A program made the translations under genes and the position numbers. Below the pieces are notes generated by a model, which searched no databases, was not told where the DNA came from, and was given only the letters and a program-made list of their open reading frames with translations. DNA of 64,000 nt from JAEUMG01 sp046349315 (GTDB lineage Bacteria; Pseudomonadota; Alphaproteobacteria; Rhizobiales; Aestuariivirgaceae): positions 62,001 through 126,000 of the forward strand of contig JAXMCQ010000002.1 in the NCBI GenBank assembly GCA_046349315.1. The letters run 5' to 3'. Below, piece after piece: positions 49,781 to 57,073 of the stretch. Each line of letters opens with the position of its first letter. The first letter of the stretch is position 1.

Positions 49781-52615
49781 TCACCGCTGCTCTATGAACT
49801 CCCTCACCCGGTCGATCGCATCGACGAGGCCAAGCCGCGACAAGGGAATGCCCGGCGGAAATGCAGTTGCGAAGCGCGAGGCAAGCCGGGGATCGAGCAC
49901 CACGAAGACGCCGCGATCGTCGCGCTTGCGGATGAGCCGCCCAAAGGCCTGGCGCAGGCGCAGGCGCACGATCATATCCTGCCAGGCATTGCCGCCGAAG
50001 GCTTCGCGGCGCGCGCGTTCGAGAATGGTCGGCGTTGCCCAGGGCACGCGGTCGAGCACGATGAGCCGCAGACTGTCGCCCGGCACGTCAACGCCATCGC
50101 GTACCGCATCAGTGCCGAGCAGGCAGGCGTCGCGCTCGGCGCGGAACATGTCGACGAGCGTACCGGTATCCATCGGATCGACATGCTGCGCGTAAAGTGT
50201 GAGCCCGCGCCCTGCCATGGGCGCGACGATCCGCCGATGCACCTGGCGCAGGCGTGTAATCGCCGTGAAGAGCCCGAGCCCGCCGCCGCCCGCCGCAAAG
50301 AACAATTCGCGATAGGCTGCCGCAACCTGGTCCATGTCCTCGCGATTGACGTCATTGACGACAAGGATGCGGCTCATCGCGGGATAGTCGAAGGGCGACT
50401 CATAGCCGGCGCGCTTGACGGGATAGGGCAGGTGCACGACGCCGGTGCGCATTTCCGCGTTCGCCCAGTCGTCGGGGATGTCGGGCGTCCGATCTTTCAG
50501 CGTGGCGGAGGTGACGATGACGCCGTCGGCTTCCTTTAACACGGTATTTGCCAATGGCACCGTCGGGTCGATCCAGTGCGAATGCAATCCAACATCGGAT
50601 TCACGGCCCTGAATCTGGTCGACCGAGAACCAGTCGACGAACATAGGATTGGCGCCTTCGAGAAGGCGCTCGAGCATCGACACCCAGCCCGAGACAACAA
50701 GGTCGCCACGCCGCCTGAGCGAGCGGCTCAAGGCCTCGACCCGGCCGCGATCATATGTCGAAAGCTCGGCCGCCTCGTCATCGAGCTTGCGGGCCAGTTC
50801 CTTGGCGAGCGAGAGCATCGGCCGTCGCAAATCGATCAGGGCTGCTGCCAATGTGCCGGCCGCCGCAGCGAGGCCATCGACAGCAGGTTCGCAATCGGCC
50901 TCAAGCGAATGGCCGGAATTCTGCTCGGCGCGCGCCAGAACCTGCTGGCGCACCAGTGACAGAAACTCTTCCGCCGGGCCGTCCGGTACGCCCGCCTGGA
51001 TGCGCCGCGTCCAGCCGGGACCGGGCAAATTGCGCGCTGCCGCGAGAATCTGTTCGAGTGCGCGCTCGGCCGTGTCGCTGTCTGAAATCAGATCGCTGAC
51101 GCGCTCGGCGAGTCCACGCCCACGCCGGCCTTGCGATTCGGGGCCGCGCAGCCAGCGGCGCAATTCGGCGGTTTCAAGTGCAGTCAGGTGTCCGGAAAAG
51201 GCCGAATCGGCGGCATCGAAAAGGTGGTGACCTTCATCGAAGATGAGCCGGCGCAAGCCGCCGGGCGCTGCCTCCTCCTCGTCAGTCTTGGCAACGCCGA
51301 GCGCGTGATCGATAGCGACCTGATGCAGCACGAGCGCGTGATTGGCGATGACGATATCAGCCTTGCGGGCGGCACGGCCTGCGCGTTCGATGAAGCATTT
51401 GCGATAATGCGGGCAGGCGGCATAGATGCACTCGCCGCGCCGATCTGTCAAACCAAGCGTGCCGGGCGTAAGGCCGCGGCCTTCGCCATCAAGACTTTGT
51501 TCGCTGAACAGCGACAGAAGCCAGGACGGAAAATCGCCGCCGACCATGTCGCCATCGCGGCTGGCTTGCGCCCAGCGCGCAATGAGGGCAGCAAGCAAAG
51601 CATTGCGCCCCGAGCCTGCCGTCATCCGGCCGAACGCTTCCTGCATGTTGAGCAGGCACAAGTAATTCTCGCGGCCCTTGCGGATGACCACGCGATGCCG
51701 GCGCTCGTCCGGATCGGGGAGCAAGCGCATGGTTTCCTGATCGAGCTGCCGCTGAAGGTTTTTGGTATAAGTCGAGACCCACACTGGTGCATTGTTGCGG
51801 CGTGCCCACAGATAGGCAGGCGCGAGATAGCCGAGTGTCTTGCCGAGGCCGGTTCCGGCTTCGGCAAGAAGTATCAAATTCTCTTCCTTGCGTTCGCGCG
51901 GGCCGAAGGCATGGGTGGCGGTCCCGGCATAGTCGCGCTGTGCTGGCCGGCTTTCCGATTCGAGGCCGAGGAGTTTGGCGAGAAGGTCCTGGGCTTCCTC
52001 AGCGCCGATCGGCAATTGCGAGCCGGGCGGGCGCGGGCCGTCGTCTTCCCACTCGTCCAATCGGTCCCAGACATTGAGGCCGGTTGCGAATGTGTGGGGA
52101 TCGAGCCGCGGATTGCCAGACCGCAGCGCCGCGAGCACTGAGGCTGCCCACGGCCAATTGGCGCGGGCGAGGAAATTGGCAAGTTCCGCCGCCTCGCGCG
52201 ACGCAGGATAAGTGGGCGAGGCAAGCCGGCTGAGCAGCTCCTCGACCATCAAGGGCAACAGTGTCACGGCCTCTTCGCCCGGCGCGATGCCAAGGGCGCG
52301 CGCCATGCCCTCGGGTGTCGGCGTTGCAAAACGGGCGGGGCAGACAAAGGCATAGAGCTCGGCAAGATCGAAGTGCTTCTGTTCAAGGGCTTGTCGAATG
52401 CGGGCGCGAGGACCGCCGGCCGCCGCCCCAAGACGCTCGATCAGAAAGCCGGCATGGCAGACGAGGTGTGGCTTCCGGGCGAGCGCCTCGACTGCCGTGG
52501 CGGCATCGAACTGCTGGACTACGCCGGGCACAGCGAAAACCGCCCCGATGCCGGATGCCGCTGCCGCGGGGATCGTGGCGAAGGGGTTGTTCTGCTCGAC
52601 GGCGCTAGAACGCAT
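49781..52615 (-). CDS. DinG/XPD-like (Rad3-related) ATP-dependent DNA helicase
   Basis: A 944-residue superfamily 2 helicase. The N-terminal about 230 residues are a family-specific extension. Walker A is LLAEAGTGLGKTLGYLAP near 250. Cysteines at GRENYLCLL near 318 and GECIYAACPHYRKCF near 400 probably hold the 4Fe-4S cluster of XPD/DinG enzymes. DEAH-box is RRLIFDEGHHLFD near 460, and motifs V/VI are GTDAVRDGVDVPGDSLRLIVLDRVPW and RLRQAFGRLIRKRDDRG near 830-905. It should unwind forked DNA or R-loops in repair. The AT-richer 445 bp upstream holds its promoter and the predicted sigma-54 unit. Confidence 0.9.
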   Translation of the reverse strand: MRSSAVEQNNPFATIPAAAASGIGAVFAVPGVVQQFDAATAVEALARKPHLVCHAGFLIERLGAAAGGPRARIRQALEQKHFDLAELYAFVCPARFATPTPEGMARALGIAPGEEAVTLLPLMVEELLSRLASPTYPASREAAELANFLARANWPWAASVLAALRSGNPRLDPHTFATGLNVWDRLDEWEDDGPRPPGSQLPIGAEEAQDLLAKLLGLESESRPAQRDYAGTATHAFGPRERKEENLILLAEAGTGLGKTLGYLAPAYLWARRNNAPVWVSTYTKNLQRQLDQETMRLLPDPDERRHRVVIRKGRENYLCLLNMQEAFGRMTAGSGRNALLAALIARWAQASRDGDMVGGDFPSWLLSLFSEQSLDGEGRGLTPGTLGLTDRRGECIYAACPHYRKCFIERAGRAARKADIVIANHALVLHQVAIDHALGVAKTDEEEAAPGGLRRLIFDEGHHLFDAADSAFSGHLTALETAELRRWLRGPESQGRRGRGLAERVSDLISDSDTAERALEQILAAARNLPGPGWTRRIQAGVPDGPAEEFLSLVRQQVLARAEQNSGHSLEADCEPAVDGLAAAAGTLAAALIDLRRPMLSLAKELARKLDDEAAELSTYDRGRVEALSRSLRRRGDLVVSGWVSMLERLLEGANPMFVDWFSVDQIQGRESDVGLHSHWIDPTVPLANTVLKEADGVIVTSATLKDRTPDIPDDWANAEMRTGVVHLPYPVKRAGYESPFDYPAMSRILVVNDVNREDMDQVAAAYRELFFAAGGGGLGLFTAITRLRQVHRRIVAPMAGRGLTLYAQHVDPMDTGTLVDMFRAERDACLLGTDAVRDGVDVPGDSLRLIVLDRVPWATPTILERARREAFGGNAWQDMIVRLRLRQAFGRLIRKRDDRGVFVVLDPRLASRFATAFPPGIPLSRLGLVDAIDRVREFIEQR

Positions 52616-52690
52616 GAAGAACTTATCGCGCGCTTCGCCCGGTTTGGGAATGGTGAAAATGGGATGCTGTTTTTATGGTCACAGGAACCC

Positions 52691-52717
52691 CATTGCTGCC
52701 AAAACAATCACGCAATG
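52691..52717. promoter_or_regulatory. inverted repeat CATTGC-N15-GCAATG (possible enhancer-binding site)
   Basis: Arms at 52691-52696 and 52712-52717 are 21 bp apart, two helical turns. The site is about 135 bp upstream of the sigma-54 promoter, the normal distance for an NtrC-type activator. It does not match the NtrC or NifA consensus, so any activator is unknown. Confidence 0.35.
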
Positions 52718-52799
52718 CACAATGAAAAGGCAGAGAAATATGTCGGTTGCAAGTCGGCAGAACATAAGATTTTCTACTATAACAAATGTTCACAAATGA

Positions 52800-52812
52800 A
52801 ATCAATGCCTTG
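52800..52812. promoter_or_regulatory. IHF binding-site match
   Basis: AATCAATGCCTTG fits the WATCAANNNNTTR consensus at all fixed positions. It lies 29 bp upstream of the -24 element and between the inverted repeat and the promoter, where IHF bending helps sigma-54 activators. Confidence 0.5.
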
Positions 52813-52839
52813 TGAGTTTTTAGAATTTTCTAATGGACT

Positions 52840-52856
52840 TTGGCACGAGGGTTGCT
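52840..52856 (+). promoter_or_regulatory. sigma-54 (RpoN) -24/-12 promoter
   Basis: TTGGCACGAGGGTTGCT matches YTGGCACGRNNNTTGCW at every defined base. The -24 GG is at 52842-52843 and the -12 GC at 52854-52855, with the required 10 bp between. Transcription should start near 52867. Confidence 0.75.
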
Positions 52857-52866
52857 CTTAATGGTG

Positions 52867-53007
52867 CATCGCAAACGGTTTTGGGGTTCCTCCCATTTCC
52901 TCAAATTCCCGGTTGCGCACACTTTAGGTGACAGCGAGGGTCCCCCATGCTGTGTGCCGAGGGGGTGGGTAGCCTTCGGGTTGCTGCTACTCACCCCCAC
53001 CTTTTTT
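52867..53007 (+). ncRNA. candidate sigma-54-dependent small RNA or attenuated leader
   Basis: About 140 nt run from the predicted RpoN start to a terminator at 52961-53007. The 5' part is C/U-rich with TTCCTCCC (52887-52894) and TTTCCTC (52896-52902), complementary to Shine-Dalgarno sequences and probably single-stranded. The middle folds as GCAC/GTGC (52917-52920 with 52954-52957) and ACAGC/GCTGT (52931-52935 with 52949-52953) around a GGG/CCC tip. This is the layout of an Hfq-type trans-acting sRNA. Since an alpha/beta hydrolase gene starts 54 bp after the terminator, a transcription-attenuating leader is the alternative. No match to 6S, SRP, RNase P, tmRNA or a known riboswitch is apparent by eye. 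Confidence 0.55.
52961..53007 (+). terminator. strong Rho-independent terminator
   Basis: A 13 bp stem (GGGGGTGGGTAGC with GCTACTCACCCCC, one G-T pair), a 12 nt loop and then ACC followed by TTTTTT at 53002-53007. It is the clearest intrinsic terminator in the window and lies between the sigma-54 promoter and the hydrolase gene. Confidence 0.85.
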
Positions 53008-53060
53008 CTCCATAATCCGTGATGGCCGGCCCTTGGGGCCAACTTTCCGTCGGATACGCC

Positions 53061-53885
53061 ATGCAGCCCAAGCCAGATCTCTATCGCATCCGCGACTATG
53101 TCGCCGATTTCGAACGCTTCGTGTCGGAATTTCGCGACCGCAGCGCCAGGACCATCCTCACCCTCAAGAGCCGGCGCAACGTCGCCTATGGGACAGGACC
53201 CGGTGAACACCTTGATATCTATTTCACGGAAGCGCCCGGAGCGGGCAGGCCGATCCACATTTTCGTCCATGGCGGCTATTGGCGGGCCTTCTCGAAGGAA
53301 GATTATGCCTTCATCGCCGATACCGTCGTCGCGGCGGGCGCTATTGCCGCCATTATCGACTATTCGCTGATGCCAAAAGCCCGCATGGCGCATCTGGTGG
53401 AACAGGTGCAGCGGGCCTGCCAATGGCTGGCGGAGCACGCCAAGGATTTCGGCGGTGATGCCGACCGCATGACGATCAGTGGCCATTCGGCGGGCGGTCA
53501 CCTTGCCGCCATGGCATCATTGCCTGGCGCCGGCGATTATCGCCTGCGCGCCGCGCTGCTGGTTTCGGGCCTTTATGAACTGGCACCGCTTGCCGCAAGC
53601 TATCTGCAACCCGAACTGCATCTCACGACCGAGGAAGTCGAGAGCTTTTCGCCCTTGCGCTTTCCCGGCAATTCAGCCGAGCGCTTCATCCTCGCGGTGG
53701 GGACGGATGAAACGAAGCCGTTTCACGATCAGGCCGAGGATTACTTGCGGCATTTGCGGCGCGAGGCTTGCGATGCCGAATTGGTCTCGCTCGCCGGCGA
53801 ACACCACATGAGCATCGTCCTGTCGCTCGGGACGCCGGGGACGGAATGCGCGCGACTGCTCGAACGGATGATTGCCCAGAACTGA
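53061..53885 (+). CDS. alpha/beta hydrolase (arylformamidase/esterase-like)
   Basis: A 274-residue cytosolic serine hydrolase. The oxyanion-hole motif IHIFVHGGYWRAFSKEDYAF near residue 70 and the nucleophile elbow MTISGHSAGGHLAAM near 140 are those of kynurenine-formamidase-like and carboxylesterase enzymes. AVGTDETKPFHDQ near 215 and GEHHMSIV near 250 supply the Asp and His of the triad. HGGYW is typical of arylformamidases, but no tryptophan-degradation genes adjoin it. ATG 53061 is chosen; ATG 53022 is an alternative. Transcription may depend on read-through of the terminator at 52961-53007. Confidence 0.82.
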   Translation: MQPKPDLYRIRDYVADFERFVSEFRDRSARTILTLKSRRNVAYGTGPGEHLDIYFTEAPGAGRPIHIFVHGGYWRAFSKEDYAFIADTVVAAGAIAAIIDYSLMPKARMAHLVEQVQRACQWLAEHAKDFGGDADRMTISGHSAGGHLAAMASLPGAGDYRLRAALLVSGLYELAPLAASYLQPELHLTTEEVESFSPLRFPGNSAERFILAVGTDETKPFHDQAEDYLRHLRREACDAELVSLAGEHHMSIVLSLGTPGTECARLLERMIAQN

Positions 53886-53888
53886 AGA

Positions 53889-54362
53889 CTATCGCTTCGC
53901 GATATCAGCGAATGCGCCACCGGTCAGCGATTGCAATTGAGCGGGCGTCAGCTTGAAGACTGCGTTGGGCGTGCCGGCCGCCGCCCAGATATCGGAGAAA
54001 GTCTGAAGATCACTATCCAGCAGCACGACAGGTGCGTTGCGATGCCCGACCGGCGCGACGCCGCCAATCGCATAGCCGGTCGTCTCGCGCACGAAATCGG
54101 CATCGGCACGGCCGATCTTCTCGCCGATGATTTGCTTCACTTTCTTCTCATCGACGCGATTGGCGCCTGAGGCAACGACGAGCACCGATTTCCCGCTCGC
54201 TGAGCGAAACACGAGTGATTTCGCTATTTGTGCGAGCGTGCAGCCGATCGCGGCGGCGGCCTCGGCAGAAGTGCCGGTGCTTTCGTCGAACTCGACCACC
54301 TGAAATTGCGGCCCAAGAACCTGTTGGACCCGCAAGGCTGATGCAGCGCTCGCCGGCTTCAT
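53889..54362 (-). CDS. YbaK/EbsC family aminoacyl-tRNA deacylase-like protein
   Basis: A 157-residue protein of the INS/YbaK superfamily, which hydrolyses mischarged tRNAs such as Ala- or Cys-tRNA(Pro). FQVVEFDESTGTSAEAAAAIGCTLAQIAKSLVFRSASGKSVLVVASGANRVDEKKV contains the conserved Lys (IAKSLVF), and TGYAIGGVAPVGH near 112 is the conserved GxxxGGVxPxG loop. ALRVQQVLG at the start is typical of the YeaK/YbaK-like branch. It is convergent with the hydrolase (3 bp gap) and lies 6 bp downstream of the MttB-like gene on the same strand. Confidence 0.88.
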   Translation of the reverse strand: MKPASAASALRVQQVLGPQFQVVEFDESTGTSAEAAAAIGCTLAQIAKSLVFRSASGKSVLVVASGANRVDEKKVKQIIGEKIGRADADFVRETTGYAIGGVAPVGHRNAPVVLLDSDLQTFSDIWAAAGTPNAVFKLTPAQLQSLTGGAFADIAKR

Positions 54363-54368
54363 CGGCGC

Positions 54369-55961
54369 TCAGCTGACACCCATCGGCAATTCGCGCTCGC
54401 GTTGCGCGATAAAATCGAGCAACGCCTCGTCGATCGCCTCGTCGAGCTTCGGCTCTTCATATTGCTTGAGCATGGCGGCGGCTTTCTCGCGCCCGCGCGT
54501 ATCATGATCCTTGGCACCCTCGGCCGACCACTGCTCGAAGGAGTTGAAGTCCATCAGCGTCGGCATGAAAAACGCGCTCTCGAAATGTTCGAGCGTGTGC
54601 TGCGTGCCGAGGAAATGGCCCTGCGGCCCGACTTCGCGGATAGCCGCCATGGCCTCCTTGAAATCATCGAAGCTCACACCCTGCGCATATTTGTACCAGC
54701 CGGCGAGCTGCTCGGTGTCGGTCACGAATTTCGAATAGCCTGCGCAAAGGCCGGCTTCGAGCCAGCCCGCGACATGCCAGATGTAATTGGCGCCCGACAG
54801 GATCGCCGCATGCATCAGCATGTTGGCTTCATAGCCCGCCTGCGCATCATTGATCTTGGAGCCGACATGGAAGCCGGATGTGCGCCAGGGAAGCTTGTAC
54901 TTCCTTGCCAGCGCGCCCATCAGATACATCATCTGCGCGGCCTCGGGCGTACCGCCCATCGGTGCGCCGGACTTCATGTCGACGGTCACCATGAACTGCC
55001 CGTAGATCTGCGGGCTGCCGGGGCGGACCAATTGCGTGAAGGCGAGTCCGGCAAGGGCTTCGGCATTGACCTGCGCCACCGCGCCGACGGAGGAAGCCGA
55101 GGTCGACGCGCCACACAGCGCGAACGGCGCGAGAATCACCGGCTGGTTGTGTCGCGCATAGACCTTCATCGCGTCCAGCATCGTTGCATCCCACACCAAG
55201 GGCGAATTGCAATTGGTGATCGACACGACGACGGGGTTGTCTCTGACGAAATCATCACCGAAAACGATGCCCGCCATCTTCATCACATCTTCAGCACGTT
55301 CCTTCGCCGTGACGATGCCCATGAACGGCTTGTCGGAATGCTTGAGCGCTGAATAGATGATGTGGAGGTGCCGGCGTGGCACCGGGATTTCCATCGGCTC
55401 GCAAATGATCGAACTCGAGGAATGAAGCGTCGGCGACATATAGGCGAGCTTGTGGAAATTATTGAGATCTTCAAGCCGACCATAGCGGCGCTGATTGTCG
55501 AGATCGCGGACATAAGGGGCGCCATACATCGGTACGAAGACGGAGTTCTTGCCGCCGATCGTTACTGTCCGCTCGGGGTTACGCGCATGCTGGGTAAATT
55601 CGGAGGGAATCTTTGAAACGAGTTCCATCAACAGCGCGCGGTCGATACGCACGCGGTAACCTTGCACATCGGCGCCGGCCATTTTCCACAAACCCGCCGA
55701 CTCATCGTCGCGGAAATCGATACCGACTTCCTCCAGTATCTTGACTGATTCATCATGGATGAACTCAATCGCCTCGTTGGGCACGATCTCATAGACTGGA
55801 ATATTGCGCGTCAGTGCCGGGAATGACGGCACCGTGCGGGCCCGCATGGCACGCCGGCCCTCGCGTCCACCGCCGCGCCGCCCTGAAGCCGAAACCTGTT
55901 TTGACAATTCGAGTGTGTCCATGTGTCTTCCTGGGTCGCGTCCGTCTTCCATGGCTTGCAT
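54369..55961 (-). CDS. MttB-like trimethylamine methyltransferase family protein, non-pyrrolysine
   Basis: A 530-residue TIM-barrel corrinoid-dependent methyltransferase relative. ALTRNIPVYEIVPNEAIEFIHDESVKILEEVGIDFRDDE near 50-90 starts the MttB domain, followed by GGKNSVFVPMYGAPYVRDLD near 135, SITNCNSPLVWDATMLDAMKVYARHNQPVILAPF near 250 and HVGSKINDAQAGYEANMLMHAAILSGANYIWHVAGWLEAGLCAGYSKFV near 365-415. The frame is open throughout with no internal UAG, so it is a non-Pyl member like the glycine betaine:corrinoid methyltransferases. Substrate is probably a quaternary or tertiary amine. ATG 55961 has AAGGAG just upstream; ATG 55922 is an alternative. No corrinoid protein gene adjoins it. 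Confidence 0.85.
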   Translation of the reverse strand: MQAMEDGRDPGRHMDTLELSKQVSASGRRGGGREGRRAMRARTVPSFPALTRNIPVYEIVPNEAIEFIHDESVKILEEVGIDFRDDESAGLWKMAGADVQGYRVRIDRALLMELVSKIPSEFTQHARNPERTVTIGGKNSVFVPMYGAPYVRDLDNQRRYGRLEDLNNFHKLAYMSPTLHSSSSIICEPMEIPVPRRHLHIIYSALKHSDKPFMGIVTAKERAEDVMKMAGIVFGDDFVRDNPVVVSITNCNSPLVWDATMLDAMKVYARHNQPVILAPFALCGASTSASSVGAVAQVNAEALAGLAFTQLVRPGSPQIYGQFMVTVDMKSGAPMGGTPEAAQMMYLMGALARKYKLPWRTSGFHVGSKINDAQAGYEANMLMHAAILSGANYIWHVAGWLEAGLCAGYSKFVTDTEQLAGWYKYAQGVSFDDFKEAMAAIREVGPQGHFLGTQHTLEHFESAFFMPTLMDFNSFEQWSAEGAKDHDTRGREKAAAMLKQYEEPKLDEAIDEALLDFIAQRERELPMGVS

Positions 55962-56038
55962 TGTCTCCTTCCTGGCGGCGAGCGCAAGTCTCCAATGAGA
56001 CGGTTCACCGAGGGCCAGCGACAGTCTAGTCTCGGCTG

Positions 56039-56695
56039 ATGAGCAAATCTCACCCTACCTTCCTGCTGACCGGTTTCGAGCCCTATGGCGGCATGAGCAC
56101 CAATCCGGCTTACGCCACCATGCGCGCGCTCGATGGCGAGACGATTGCCGGATGCCGGATAGCCGGCCGGGCGCTGCCGGTGTCGATCGCGCGCATCGGC
56201 GAGGTCATCGAAAATATGCTGCACGAGCATCGACCGAAGGCCGTAATCAGCCTTGGTTTGGCCCCGGGCGAGCCGGCGATCCGGCTTGAACGTGTCGGAT
56301 TGAACCTTGCCGATTTCGAGCTTGGCGACAATGAGGGCGTGACCAGCCGCGACAAACCAGTTTCGGAACAAGGTTCGACGGCGCGCTGGGCGAGCCTGCC
56401 CTTGCGCCGGATCGAAGCTGCGCTGCTCGAGAAAGGGATTCCAGCGCGACTGTCGGAGACCGCCGGGACTTATCTTTGCAACGCGTGCCTCTATAGTTTT
56501 CTGGAGCGGCTTGAGAACCAGGGCGTGCCGTGCGGCTTCATCCATGTGCCGATGACTCCCGATCTTGCCGCAGAGGCGATCGTCAAGCGGCACCATGACG
56601 GAATGGATCGCTTGCCACCGCCGTCGATGTCACTAGATGTGATTATTGCAGCCGTCAGAATCGCGATCACGGAGACGGTGACAGAGGCGTCGTGA
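56039..56695 (+). CDS. pcp: pyroglutamyl-peptidase I
   Basis: A 218-residue cysteine peptidase (family C15) removing N-terminal pyroglutamate. FLLTGFEPYGGMSTNPA near 9 is the family N-terminus. The triad is visible: Glu in IRLERVGLN near 80, Cys in SETAGTYLCNACLYSFL near 145 and His in GFIHVPMTP near 168. It is divergent from the MttB-like gene with 77 bp between, and has no signal peptide. Confidence 0.93.
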   Translation: MSKSHPTFLLTGFEPYGGMSTNPAYATMRALDGETIAGCRIAGRALPVSIARIGEVIENMLHEHRPKAVISLGLAPGEPAIRLERVGLNLADFELGDNEGVTSRDKPVSEQGSTARWASLPLRRIEAALLEKGIPARLSETAGTYLCNACLYSFLERLENQGVPCGFIHVPMTPDLAAEAIVKRHHDGMDRLPPPSMSLDVIIAAVRIAITETVTEAS

Positions 56696-56735
56696 ACCAG
56701 CGTCGTTGGATTACCGAGCGACTTGTGACTTGGCG

Positions 56736-56752
56736 GTCAGGTCTGTGTCAGG
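56736..56752 (+). promoter_or_regulatory. direct repeat GTCAGG-N5-GTCAGG upstream of DUF1344
   Basis: Two GTCAGG hexamers 11 bp apart start to start, 64 bp ahead of the DUF1344 ATG. OmpR-family regulators bind direct repeats at this period. The same hexamer forms the palindrome in front of the response regulator gene (59208-59225). Confidence 0.5.
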
Positions 56753-56815
56753 CTCAGCTTCTAGAGATGTTGCATGCGGGCTCGGCGCCTGCAGTGCATC
56801 AAAGGAGATTGAACC

Positions 56816-57073
56816 ATGCGCAAACTTATCGCAGCCTCGCTTGTCGCGCTTCCGCTTTTGGGAGGCGCTGCCTTCGCCGCGTCCCAGTCCGACACTGGCG
56901 TTATCAAGCACATCAACGTTTCAAAGGGCACGCTGCAGCTCGCCGACGGCAAGACCTTCTCGGTTCCGAAGTCGATCAAGCTCGGCGGCTTCAAGCCGAG
57001 CGAAAAGGTCGTGGTCAACTACACGATGGCCAACGGCAAGATGCTCGCCACCAGCGTCACTGCGGCGAAGTAA
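56816..57073 (+). CDS. DUF1344 periplasmic small protein
   Basis: An 85-residue secreted protein with a clear signal peptide (MRKLIAASLVALPLLGGAAFA, cleavage near 21) and a short all-beta mature part: SDTGVIKHINVSKGTLQLADGKTFSVPKSIKLGGFKPSEKVVVNY, the DUF1344 pattern. AAAGGAG lies 8 bp upstream of ATG 56816. Its 3' end overlaps the convergent histidine kinase gene by 17 bp, and its promoter carries the half-site seen at the two-component system, so it is probably controlled by it. Confidence 0.88.
   Translation: MRKLIAASLVALPLLGGAAFAASQSDTGVIKHINVSKGTLQLADGKTFSVPKSIKLGGFKPSEKVVVNYTMANGKMLATSVTAAK

Noticed and set aside
52867..53007. 6S RNA, SRP RNA, RNase P RNA, tmRNA or a known riboswitch
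   Set aside because: None of the conserved cores I know (for example the SRP tetraloop region or the tmRNA GGGGGCGAAA start) is present, and a sigma-54 promoter would be odd for a housekeeping RNA. A covariance search would settle this.
52840..53022. A 60-codon frame across the sigma-54 region (TTG start)
   Set aside because: It starts upstream of the predicted transcription start, runs through the terminator stem and has no family resemblance.
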